This document shows, piece by piece, positions 55,950-64,000 of a stretch of DNA of 64,000 bases. Under the pieces are notes generated by a model. It saw only the letters and a list, made by a program, of their open reading frames with translations. It was not told the origin of the DNA and searched no databases. How positions within the stretch are numbered: position 1 is the stretch's first letter; each line of letters starts with the position of its first letter. The DNA lies in contig NZ_AP023396.1 of the NCBI RefSeq assembly GCF_014466955.1, forward strand, positions 6,820,001 through 6,884,000, in the 5' to 3' direction. The stretch is from Nocardia wallacei (GTDB lineage Bacteria; Actinomycetota; Actinomycetes; Mycobacteriales; Mycobacteriaceae). The position numbers were made by a program, and so were the translations under genes.

Positions 55950-57083
55950 CTATCCGCCGAGAATCCCCGGCATCGACCCGCCCGGCAACGACCCGGCCGG
56001 CGGCTTGACGACTGTCGGCACCCCGATCGACGGGACGCTGGGACGGCCGGTGGGCTCGATGGTCTGCCCACCCGGCCGCGGCGGAAACGCGGGCGCCCCC
56101 GTCGAGCCGATGCTGGTCGGCGCGACGGTGGGCGGTTCCTGCGGGATGGTCGGTGGTTCCTGCGGCACCGTGGGTGGCACGGTGGGCAGTTCGGTCGGCA
56201 CCGACGGCGTCGTCGGCAGCGTGGGCAGGGTGCTCGGCCCGCCGGGGTTGTTCGCGCTGGGGTCGGTGCCCAGGGTGCGCGGGTCGAAGGTGGTGGTGGG
56301 CCTGGTCGCGCTGTCGGCCGGTTGCTGGGTGATCGTCGCCCCGGTGGACGGGATCTGCGGACGCCCCGTGGACTTCGGCGGGCTGATCGGTGTCAGCGAC
56401 GCGGCGATGTCCGGTGCGTCGATGCTCAGCTGTGCCCACAGCTGGTTCCAGCGTTCCTCCAGCTCGTTGCGGCGCTTCTCGTCGTCGACCTGGATGGCGG
56501 TGTTGCGGGAACTCGCCAGCAGCGCCTTGGCCTCTTCCGGCCGGTGCTGCTCGAGCAGCGTCTGCGCCTGGCTCAGCGCATTGTCGGCGCGCTGGGCGAT
56601 GGTGGTCTGCGCCTGCTGGCTGAACACCACTTCCTTCACCCGCCACAGCGGATCGCCGGGCTGCGCACTGTAAGAGAACGCCGTCATACCGCCGAAGATC
56701 AAGGCCACCGCGGCGGCCGCACCCATGAGGGGACGTACCAGCCGTAAATGACTTCGCCGCGCGACGTTAACTCTCGTCTGCCGCGCACCGATTTCCTGAT
56801 TGACCGCCGCGACAACAGCATCCAGATCCGGCCCGCCCGGCAACGGCTCCTCGACGATCTCCGCCCGCCAGTTCGCGAGCAAAGTCGCGAGCTGGTACTC
56901 CTCGGAGCTGTCGGTCGTCACGGGTCCGTCACCGGCGATGGCGTCGATCAAGGCATCGTCGCGGCGTACCGCGGCAATGTCGACCGGGCCGTTGTCCCCG
57001 GATGCCTCGGCGTAGGGATCGCTGTTGTGCGATCCAAGCCGCGCCTTCCAGTCGCCCCGACCGCGCTCGCCATCCCTAGCCAT
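55950..57083 (-). CDS. rsdA: Anti-sigma-D factor RsdA
   Basis: This 377-residue single-pass membrane protein sequesters SigD at the membrane. The cytosolic N-terminal region (about residues 1 to 115) includes the sigma-binding PVDIAAVRRDDALIDAIAGDGP segment. One transmembrane helix (LMGAAAAVALIFGGMTAF) follows at about 118 to 136, then a coiled, Gln/Arg-rich extracytoplasmic part. A Pro/Thr-rich tail of about 150 residues could cross the cell wall. ATG 57083 overlaps the sigD stop by eight bases, so the pair is coupled. SigD release in mycobacteria follows ClpP-dependent degradation, and the same is inferred here. Confidence 0.9.
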   Translation of the reverse strand: MARDGERGRGDWKARLGSHNSDPYAEASGDNGPVDIAAVRRDDALIDAIAGDGPVTTDSSEEYQLATLLANWRAEIVEEPLPGGPDLDAVVAAVNQEIGARQTRVNVARRSHLRLVRPLMGAAAAVALIFGGMTAFSYSAQPGDPLWRVKEVVFSQQAQTTIAQRADNALSQAQTLLEQHRPEEAKALLASSRNTAIQVDDEKRRNELEERWNQLWAQLSIDAPDIAASLTPISPPKSTGRPQIPSTGATITQQPADSATRPTTTFDPRTLGTDPSANNPGGPSTLPTLPTTPSVPTELPTVPPTVPQEPPTIPQEPPTVAPTSIGSTGAPAFPPRPGGQTIEPTGRPSVPSIGVPTVVKPPAGSLPGGSMPGILGG

Positions 57084-57654
57084 ACATTTCACCTGCCCTC
57101 GCCACTTGTGACTTCAGTTTCGCGAGCGCCCGGTGCTGGGCCACTCGTATAGCTCCCGCCGTACTGCCCACGGCGACAGCAGTTTCTTCTGCTGACAGAC
57201 CCATGACCAATCGCAGGATCAGGATCTCTCGATGCTTCTCCGGAAGCGTGGCCAGCAGACTGTTCATCTGCCGGCTCGTTTCGGAATCGAGAGCACGCTG
57301 CTCCGGCCCTTGGTCGGTGGATATGACATCTGGTACTTCGGCCATCGCGTCCGCCTTGTTACGGGCTGCGTTGCGATGGGCATCGGCGACCTTGTGCGAA
57401 GCGATTCCATACACGAAGGCCATGAACGGCCGCCCTTGGTCCTGATAACGCGGCAGGGCGGTCATCACTGCCAGACAGACCTCCTGCGCAACGTCGTCCG
57501 CGGAGAGCTGCCCACGCTCCGCGGATCCGATCCGCGCACGGCAGTAGCGAACCACCAGTGGACGGATGATCTCCAGTACCTGGGCTAAAGCCGAACGATC
57601 GCCCTGCGCTGCGGCAGCGACGGCGGCGTCCAACTCCTCGCCCGTGTGCGTCAT
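57076..57654 (-). CDS. sigD: ECF RNA polymerase sigma factor SigD
   Basis: This is a 192-residue ECF sigma factor: region 2 (YCRARIGSAERGQLSADDVAQEVCLAVMTALPRYQDQGRPFMAFVYGIASHKVADAHR) and region 4 (LPEKHREILILRLVMGLSAEETAVAVGSTAGAIRVAQHRALAKLK) are separated by a short linker. ATG 57654 starts MTHTGEELDAAVAAAAQGD as in mycobacterial SigD. The longer upstream frame is not similar to anything. Partner of RsdA encoded immediately downstream. SigD controls ribosomal and stationary-phase genes in mycobacteria. Confidence 0.95.
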   Translation of the reverse strand: MTHTGEELDAAVAAAAQGDRSALAQVLEIIRPLVVRYCRARIGSAERGQLSADDVAQEVCLAVMTALPRYQDQGRPFMAFVYGIASHKVADAHRNAARNKADAMAEVPDVISTDQGPEQRALDSETSRQMNSLLATLPEKHREILILRLVMGLSAEETAVAVGSTAGAIRVAQHRALAKLKSQVARAGEMYG

Positions 57655-57774
57655 CGTCAGAGATATTCCCGGCGTTACAAGTGGCACGGTCGGTTGTTGA
57701 CCAGTGCTTCCGCCGATCGGCGGAACGGCTCCAACAATAGCGGCTTCACAACCCGCCACGGGCAACACCTGGGA

Positions 57775-58686
57775 TCAGCCACTACCGAGAACTTCATCGC
57801 CCGAACGCAATACACCGCCGTGACCGGCCAGGTCCTGCGCACACGCGCGCGCTTCGGCCGCTGCTCGAGCCGCATCGGCGCCTTCGGCGACCCCCGACAG
57901 CAACATGGCGCAGGCCCACCGCAGCGGAAGCAGACCGTTTTCCCGGCTCTGGGAGGAGACCAGGGCGGCCGATGCCCGAGACTGTTCGACATCGCCGGCG
58001 GCGGCCGCCGCGGCGGCGACGAGTAGACGGGACTTGACGCGATGGCGCACCGACGGGCCACGCTCCGCGAGTGCGAGCGCGGTTTCGGCGTACCGCAGCG
58101 CGGAGCCGGCAACCAGCCCACGGCCCGGCGCGGCCAGCGCGGTCTCGGCCGACACCCAGTGCCAGCGCAGCCGGGCGCGCGCCCCGTCGCCGTCGGCGGA
58201 GGCGGACAAATCACCGATAAAGGTCTGGCAACGTTTCAGCAGCCGCGCCGACAGCTCCGGCCGGGCGATCCCCAGCGCATCGGCGGCCAGCCCGGTCAAC
58301 GCGTCGCAAACCGCCTCTCGCCGCGCCGCCGACCCCGCTGGGCCGACCGCGGACGCGTCCGGCGGCACCAGCGCGAGCGCCCGGCCGTCGAGCACGGCGG
58401 CGCGCGCGTGGTGGCCGAGTTGCCGCAGCAGCGAGGCGCGGGTGCTGGTGATCAGCGAGCGCAGTACCGGATCGGCGCTGCCGCGGTATGCCCGGCCCAA
58501 TTCGGCGCGAGCGGCGGCGTAGCGGCCCTGACCACCGAGAACGACCGCGCGCAGCCAGGATTCGACGGCATCGGCGGCGGCGGGCAGTTCGGCGGCGGGG
58601 ATGCCGGGACGCTCACCGAACGCGGCGTCGGCGAATATCGCGTGCCGCGAGTTCGCCGGGTCCGGCAGCGCGGAGAAGTGATTCAC
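57775..58686 (-). CDS. Conserved hypothetical protein (Rv3415c-like), TPR-like helices
   Basis: This 303-residue all-helical protein is rich in Ala. Repeating amphipathic helices (for example AVVLGGQGRYAAARAELGRAYRG and RHRVKSRLLVAAAAAAAGDVEQSRASAALV) look like tetratricopeptide-type repeats, so a scaffold role is plausible. Position between sigD and whiB3 matches Rv3415c of M. tuberculosis as I recall. Function is unknown. It is upstream of sigD by 120 bases on the same strand and divergent from whiB3 by a 662-base gap. Confidence 0.85.
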   Translation of the reverse strand: MNHFSALPDPANSRHAIFADAAFGERPGIPAAELPAAADAVESWLRAVVLGGQGRYAAARAELGRAYRGSADPVLRSLITSTRASLLRQLGHHARAAVLDGRALALVPPDASAVGPAGSAARREAVCDALTGLAADALGIARPELSARLLKRCQTFIGDLSASADGDGARARLRWHWVSAETALAAPGRGLVAGSALRYAETALALAERGPSVRHRVKSRLLVAAAAAAAGDVEQSRASAALVSSQSRENGLLPLRWACAMLLSGVAEGADAARAAAEARACAQDLAGHGGVLRSGDEVLGSG

Positions 58687-59348
58687 CGCCGCACCTTATC
58701 CGGCGGCGCACACACGCCCGCGCGACCCCGTTTCCGACGGCGAGCAACTGTTCAGCAAGAGGAAAGCATCGCGGATGTTTCGATCTCGTAAAACGACTAC
58801 GGGCAATCGCCCAGCACGTATGTTAGGAATTTGTATGCTTTTCGGATAATTAACCTGCGCGCCTCGGAGCGGCCATCTGACCATCGCCCACATTCGTCCC
58901 AGCGGCGTCATCCACCACGTACCACAAGCTACGTCGGCGATGGAACAAGCGTGCCTTTCTTTCGATGAAATGGTCCATGACCTGGCCGTATATGGCATAT
59001 CACAGGACAGCAACAGACCGGCCCTGAACTGGCCAACCGAACAGTATCGCCATAGGTGGCCCGGATGTAAATAGCAGGAAGGTTAAATCTCGGAGCCGCT
59101 CCCTTTGAAATCGTCGCCAGAGAAACTATTGACTGGATTTCGCTATGCGTCCTAACGTACGACATCGCCGTCGTCGGCGCCGTGTGAAATTGCGGCGACC
59201 ACGAACTGCGATCGCCGGAACTCCGGCGACACGGTCCGAGCCCGATCTCGGCGAGGTCTCATCCGGCCGCGCCTCGAGGTTCGGACAGACCGCTGCTGAC
59301 AAGCACCGCTCGACAACGCCGACGAGCTCGCACCACTAGGAGTTCACG
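58687..59348. other. Long intergenic region upstream of whiB3
   Basis: No gene can be supported in these 662 bases. The stretch is less GC-rich than its surroundings, with segments such as TTTGTATGCTTTTCGGATAATTAACC around 58830 to 58856. The length suggests a long regulated leader or several promoters for whiB3, which is transcribed from a long 5' region in other actinobacteria. Confidence 0.5.
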
Positions 59349-59642
59349 ATGCCCATGCCCACCCACCTCCCCGGTCCCAACGCCGACATCTGGGATTGGC
59401 AGATGCGCGGTTCCTGCCGCGGTGTGGACTCCTCCGTGTTCTTCCATCCCGACGGCGAACGCGGCCGCGCCCGCGCGCAGCGCGAGCTGCGCGCCAAGGA
59501 GATCTGCCGCACCTGCCCGGTGCTCATGCAGTGCCGCAGTCACGCGCTGAAGGTCAGCGAGCCGTACGGCATCTGGGGCGGGATGTCGGAGACCGAGCGC
59601 GAGATGCACGCGCGGCGCAACCGCCGCCGCGTGACGGTCTGA
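59349..59642 (+). CDS. whiB3: WhiB3-type iron-sulfur transcriptional regulator
   Basis: This 97-residue Wbl protein has the four cluster-binding cysteines at residues 23, 53, 56 and 62 (CxxC in CRTCP) and the GIWGG turn at 74 to 78, followed by a basic DNA-binding tail (RRNRRRV). The N-terminus MPMPTHLPGPNADIWDWQ matches mycobacterial WhiB3, a redox and lipid-metabolism regulator binding SigA. The tail is shorter than in M. tuberculosis WhiB3. A hairpin terminator follows about 60 bases after the stop. Confidence 0.95.
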   Translation: MPMPTHLPGPNADIWDWQMRGSCRGVDSSVFFHPDGERGRARAQRELRAKEICRTCPVLMQCRSHALKVSEPYGIWGGMSETEREMHARRNRRRVTV

Positions 59643-59702
59643 TTCTCGCGGCCGTCGAATTTGCTCCCATCCGGAACGCTCGGCGCGCCGAATGCCTGGC
59701 AA

Positions 59703-59729
59703 ACACCGGCCGCTGCGCTACCGGCCGGT
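59703..59729 (+). terminator. Hairpin after whiB3
   Basis: Perfect arms CACCGGCCG (59703 to 59711) and CGGCCGGTG (59721 to 59729) with a 9-base loop, 60 bases past the whiB3 stop. The remaining bases to 59975 hold no gene I can support. Confidence 0.6.
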
Positions 59730-59975
59730 GCCGCCGACACAGGCGCGCAGGCCCTTCGGTCACCGCCGACCGCCTGCCGCGAGATGGCCAGAAGCCTTGC
59801 CACCCGTCGCCGCGATGCCGGGTACGTCCGAATCGAACACTGCGATCCCCACAATTTCCGGCGTGTCTTACCGAAGACTGCCTCGGCGTGTCGGGCGATG
59901 TCCGAAAACCGCTGAGCCGCAGTCAGTTTGCCGATACCCCCACCCGAGAGGAGGTCATAGCGGCACGCTACGGTA

Positions 59976-60656
59976 GTGGCCGATGACACAGAATGGAGCG
60001 TTGTGACAACGCGGCCGCCGGCCGCAGAGGGCGACTCGTTCCAGCAAGCTATCCGGGACGAGCGGGTGGAAACACCCCGCGGAGACTCTGCGGTGACGGC
60101 ACGCGCAGCCGAAAGCCTCGAACTAGCCGCACTTCTCGAACGGTGCGGCCGATCCGACCAGGAGGCCTTCGCCGAGCTGTACGACCGAACGTGCGCCCGG
60201 GTGTTCGGCCTGGTCCTGCGTGTCCTACACGACCCCGGCTACGCCGAGGAGACCACTCAGGAGGTCTACCTCCAGATCTGGCGTACCGCAGCCAACTTCG
60301 ACTCGTCCAGGGGCTCCGCGGTCACCTGGCTGATGACGCTCGCCCACCGCCGGGCGGTCGATCGCGTCCGCGCCGAACAGGCCCACGCCCAGCGCGAAGT
60401 CGCCTACGGCGCAAGCTCTCTCGGTAACGAATTCGACGAGGTCACCGAAGAAGTAGGACGAAGGCTCGATCAGCAGGCGGTCTTGGCGAGCCTGTCCACC
60501 CTGACGGAGACCCAGCGCGAAGCCATTTCGCTGGCCTACTTCGGCGGGCGGACGTATGCGGAAGTAGCGGAGTACCTCGGCGTCGGTTTACCGACCGTGA
60601 AGTCCCGCATCCGTGATGGATTGACACGATTGAAGAAGAGTTTGGGAGTGACGTGA
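59976..60656 (+). CDS. ECF RNA polymerase sigma factor, SigK-like
   Basis: This is a 226-residue ECF sigma factor. Region 2 is DQEAFAELYDRTCARVFGLVLRVLHDPGYAEETTQEVYLQIWR, ending in the HRRAVDRVRAEQAHAQRE segment characteristic of SigK. Region 4 is LTETQREAISLAYFGGRTYAEVAEYLGVGLPTVKSRIRDGLTRLK. An N-terminal extension of about 45 residues precedes region 2; the GTG at 59976 is the first start, but a later one is possible. The gene lies one base before a short anti-sigma gene, the standard sigK/rskA pairing, so it likely responds to redox or envelope signals through that partner. Confidence 0.9.
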   Translation: MADDTEWSVVTTRPPAAEGDSFQQAIRDERVETPRGDSAVTARAAESLELAALLERCGRSDQEAFAELYDRTCARVFGLVLRVLHDPGYAEETTQEVYLQIWRTAANFDSSRGSAVTWLMTLAHRRAVDRVRAEQAHAQREVAYGASSLGNEFDEVTEEVGRRLDQQAVLASLSTLTETQREAISLAYFGGRTYAEVAEYLGVGLPTVKSRIRDGLTRLKKSLGVT

Positions 60657-60657
60657 G

Positions 60658-60930
60658 ATGAACGAAAGCCAGATCGATCTCGCGCATGCGGTCGCGCTCG
60701 GATCGATCGGCGACGAGGATCGGCGCGCCGTGCACGATTTGCTCGATTCGGGCGACGCGGCGCTGCGCGCGGACTTCGACAGGGAAGTGCAGCAGACCAG
60801 AGAAGCTCTCACCGTGTTCGCCTCGGCGTCGGCCGAACCCCCGCCCCCCGCACTCCGCACCCACCTGCTGGCGGCCATAGCCGAGAACCAGGCTCCCGCA
60901 ACCGCTACCCACCACCACCAGCAGCAATGA
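60658..60930 (+). CDS. Short anti-sigma-K-like protein lacking the membrane domain
   Basis: This 90-residue protein matches the N-terminal sigma-binding domain of RskA-type anti-sigma factors (DLAHAVALGSIGDEDRRAVHDLLDSGDAALRADFDREVQQTREALTVFAS, then PPPPALRTHLLAAIAENQ). It stops at ATATHHHQQQ before any transmembrane helix. Normal RskA proteins are about 230 residues with a membrane anchor and exported C-terminal domain. A strong terminator follows directly, and no continuation appears in other frames. The protein would be a soluble inhibitor with no means of receiving an external signal by regulated proteolysis. Confidence 0.82.
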   Translation: MNESQIDLAHAVALGSIGDEDRRAVHDLLDSGDAALRADFDREVQQTREALTVFASASAEPPPPALRTHLLAAIAENQAPATATHHHQQQ

Positions 60931-60958
60931 GCCAGGCGAACCCGCGCAGAAACAACAA

Positions 60959-60994
60959 CGGGCCGTTCCCATCCCAAAGGATGCGAACGGCCCG
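60959..60994 (+). terminator. Strong hairpin terminator after sigma/anti-sigma operon
   Basis: Arms CGGGCCGTTC (60959 to 60968) and GAACGGCCCG (60985 to 60994) continue inward as CATCC/GGATG around a CAAA loop, followed by TTCGCCTTTC. It lies 28 bases after the anti-sigma stop. Confidence 0.9.
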
Positions 60995-61097
60995 TTCGCC
61001 TTTCGGCACACAGGACAACGCTCCCGAAGCTCAACCCGCAACGGGAACCGCACTACCCACCCCGTTCCCCCGCACGGAGCGAGTCTTACGAGCGACC

Positions 61098-61187
61098 GTT
61101 CGCGGCCGGCTCGCGTTTCGGCGGTCGAAGCGCATGCGCGAAGCGCGAGTCTCGACCGCCGAAACGCGAGCCATGAAGGCCGCGAAC
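61098..61187. repeat. Large perfect-arm hairpin next to groEL1, different family
   Basis: Inner arms are 19 bases, perfectly complementary (61110 to 61128 and 61152 to 61170; CTCGCGTTTCGGCGGTCGA and complement). Outer arms GTTCGCGGCC (61098 to 61107) and GGCCGCGAAC (61178 to 61187) flank them. The loop holds a small GCGCATGCGC palindrome. It lies 29 bases beyond the groEL1 stop between convergent genes and could end groEL1 transcription, but it is larger than a normal terminator. Confidence 0.75.
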
Positions 61188-61215
61188 ACGCGACGCCGAA
61201 GGCGGCGCCAACAAT

Positions 61216-62904
<1,689 letters not shown>

Positions 62905-62912
62905 TTACCGGG

Positions 62913-63215
62913 TCACTTGTCGACGACGGCCAGCAGGTCGCGCGCCGAGAGGATCAGGTACTCCTCGTTGTTGTACTTGATCTCGGTGCCGCCGTACTTC
63001 GAGTAGATGACGACGTCGCCTTCCTTGACGTCCAGCGGGATGCGCTTCTCGCCATCCTCGTCCCACCGGCCGGGGCCGACGGCGACGACGGTGCCCTCCT
63101 GGGGCTTCTCCTTCGCCGTGTCGGGGATGACCAGGCCGGAGGCGGTCGTCGTCTCGGCCTCGTTGGCCTGGACGAGGATCTTGTCCTCGAGCGGCTTGAT
63201 GTTCACGCTCGCCAC
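62913..63215 (-). CDS. groES: Co-chaperonin GroES
   Basis: This 100-residue co-chaperonin caps Gro[52 protein letters not shown] contains the mobile loop and the family signature, with the usual [26 protein letters not shown] end. GTG 63215 was chosen because GGAGGG lies six bases upstream; the longer frame is unrelated. First gene of the groES-groEL1 operon. Bases 63216 to 63375 and 63403 to 63427 hold leader DNA only. Confidence 0.98.
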   Translation of the reverse strand: MASVNIKPLEDKILVQANEAETTTASGLVIPDTAKEKPQEGTVVAVGPGRWDEDGEKRIPLDVKEGDVVIYSKYGGTEIKYNNEEYLILSARDLLAVVDK

Positions 63216-63375
63216 GTTGAGCCCTCCACTTTCAGGGGATTCGTCGCGTCCGGGGCGGTTCCCCGGGCGCACGGTTATGGTCACGGTGTTGACCCTGTGC
63301 ATAGCCCCGTCGTCGCGGGTGCCGGGACCCCTGCTCAGTAGTCAAGCGGCACCTGAGCAACATCCGCAGTGCCAC

Positions 63376-63402
63376 CTAGCACTCTATACATGCGAGTGCC
63401 AG
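63376..63402. promoter_or_regulatory. CIRCE element (HrcA operator) upstream of groES
   Basis: CTAGCACTC (63376 to 63384), nine bases, GAGTGCCAG (63394 to 63402). The consensus is TTAGCACTC-N9-GAGTGCTAA, so the left arm is nearly perfect and the right arm differs near its end. It is about 160 bases upstream of groES. HrcA repression of groESL at this site is expected from other bacteria. Confidence 0.88.
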
Positions 63403-63427
63403 CGCTCAAGAGCGGGCTGTGCTATTT

Positions 63428-63545
63428 GGCCTCCGCTTCGCTGCGGCGGGTTCTCGGCGCCTGTGTGTCTCGGTTTTCGGGCACCGCTGCTGGCTCCTTC
63501 GTCGCTTCGCAGCGGCGCCCGAAAACCGAGACGCGCCGAAAACCG
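63428..63545. repeat. Hairpin repeat copy D, same orientation as A
   Basis: Tag GGCCTCCGCTTCGCTGCGGC, then GGTTCTCGGCGC, inner arms around TCTCGGTTTTCGGGC and GCCCGAAAACCGAGA, loop CCTTCGTCGCTTCGCAGCG, outer CGCGCCGAAAACCGG. It lies 25 bases beyond the CIRCE element, about 210 bases upstream of groES. The interval 63546 to 63955 holds no supported gene apart from the start of the next one. Confidence 0.8.
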
Positions 63546-63955
63546 GGGTGGTGGTGTAGGGATTGGGATCCGTAGGGGGAGGCGGGTTCGACACGCCGGG
63601 TGGGCGTGCAAATCATCGTTGAAATCTGTAACGTTCCAATAACGGATTGTGACACTATGGACGACGGCTCCGTGATGTTGCGTCCGCCAGTTGCTCGCGC
63701 CGGTTGACGTTCCGTCATGCGAACCGCCGAGTACGACAACACAACTGCTTCACCCCACTCCACCCCGCGCGAACCATCGCGCACGCCTGAGACGAGAGCA
63801 AGACCGCAAGTGATCGGTGGTTGGTCCCGAGACCCGAACGGACGAGGGCCCGGCCGGATCCGCCGCTCGGGCCGTTCGCCATCCATGCGGACGCCCGCGC
63901 TGCCCGTTCGAGATGGTCGGCGACACCGTGACCATCCGCTCGAAGGGAGGTGAAC

Positions 63956-64000
63956 ATGCGAACATCCCTCGGCATCTCCGCCGGGAACGAAGTGGTGTGC
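63956..64000 (+). CDS. Start of a conserved mycolata hypothetical gene, cut by the window end
   Basis: Fifteen codons, MRTSLGISAGNEVVC, run to the last base. GGGAGG lies six bases before the ATG. The opening matches my memory of a conserved family of secreted or cell-wall-related mycobacterial and nocardial proteins (DUF7159 type) that begin MRTSLGISAG. Too little is visible to assign function. Confidence 0.65.
   Translation, partial: MRTSLGISAGNEVVC

Noticed and set aside
63384..63886. Short frames on both strands between the CIRCE element and the last gene
   Set aside because: They overlap hairpin repeat D, have no ribosome-binding sites and no family similarity.

Overview
The window is GC-rich, gene-dense actinobacterial chromosome, most likely from Nocardia or a close mycolata relative. 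This rests on gene order and families rather than a database search. Much of the order follows blocks I recall from Mycobacterium tuberculosis: BrkB-type membrane protein-trpS, icd, metX, trmL/spoU, the dnaE2/imuA'/imuB mutasome, guaA, and guaB3-guaB2-DUF5319-rsdA-sigD-(Rv3415c-like)-whiB3-groEL1-groES. EspG, EspC-like and PPE-like proteins, two divisome-independent PspC proteins and ImuA'/ImuB/DnaE2 all point the same way.

Layout: 1-2.6 kb holds a type VII secretion (ESX) accessory trio (DUF3558 protein, PPE-like Gly-rich protein, EspG). 2.6-8.7 kb holds a BrkB-like membrane protein, trpS, a Tat-exported phospholipase C, and a DUF2236 oxygenase divergent from a TetR regulator. 8.7-13.6 kb holds a secreted RNase/barstar pair that was once coupled to xthA and is now separated from it by an insertion of about 3.1 kb. 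The insertion is flanked by 143-bp direct repeats of the xthA 3' end and carries an XRE/DUF6879 regulatory module. 13.7-20.4 kb holds a fatty-acid/sterol-type operon (acyl-CoA dehydrogenase with a 3' frameshift, SDR, MaoC hydratase, SRPBCC protein, thiolase-like lipid-transfer protein) with its TetR regulator and operator. 20.4-28.3 kb holds two MFS pumps, icd, a TetR regulator, and metX behind a SAM-IV riboswitch followed by a Cys-Cys-Cys leader peptide, then DUF3017 and trmL. 28.3-32.1 kb holds DUF167, a repeat-tailed DUF4349 lipoprotein, and a coupled pair made of an EspC-like protein and a GH19-domain type VII effector. 32.2-41.5 kb holds the SOS mutasome, dnaE2 and imuA'-imuB, each behind a LexA box and separated by SDR, YdeI-like, hydrolase and methyltransferase genes. 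41.6-48.4 kb holds a membrane Ser/Thr kinase, a PspC-type sensor kinase with its LuxR-type response regulator, a divergent PspC membrane protein, and a second RNase without an adjacent barstar. 48.5-64 kb holds guanine nucleotide synthesis (guaA, guaB3, guaB2), the sigD/rsdA pair, whiB3, a SigK-like sigma factor with a very short anti-sigma protein, and CIRCE-controlled groES-groEL1.

Noncoding structure is concentrated near the guaB genes and groES: four copies of a roughly 100-bp hairpin repeat (two in each orientation), minisatellite arrays on both sides of guaB2, and a separate 90-bp perfect-arm hairpin next to groEL1. No rRNA, tRNA, CRISPR array, transposase or integrase was found. Product names come from reading the sequence and memory of the families. 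Start codons were chosen from ribosome-binding sites, overlaps and family N-termini, and are flagged where uncertain.
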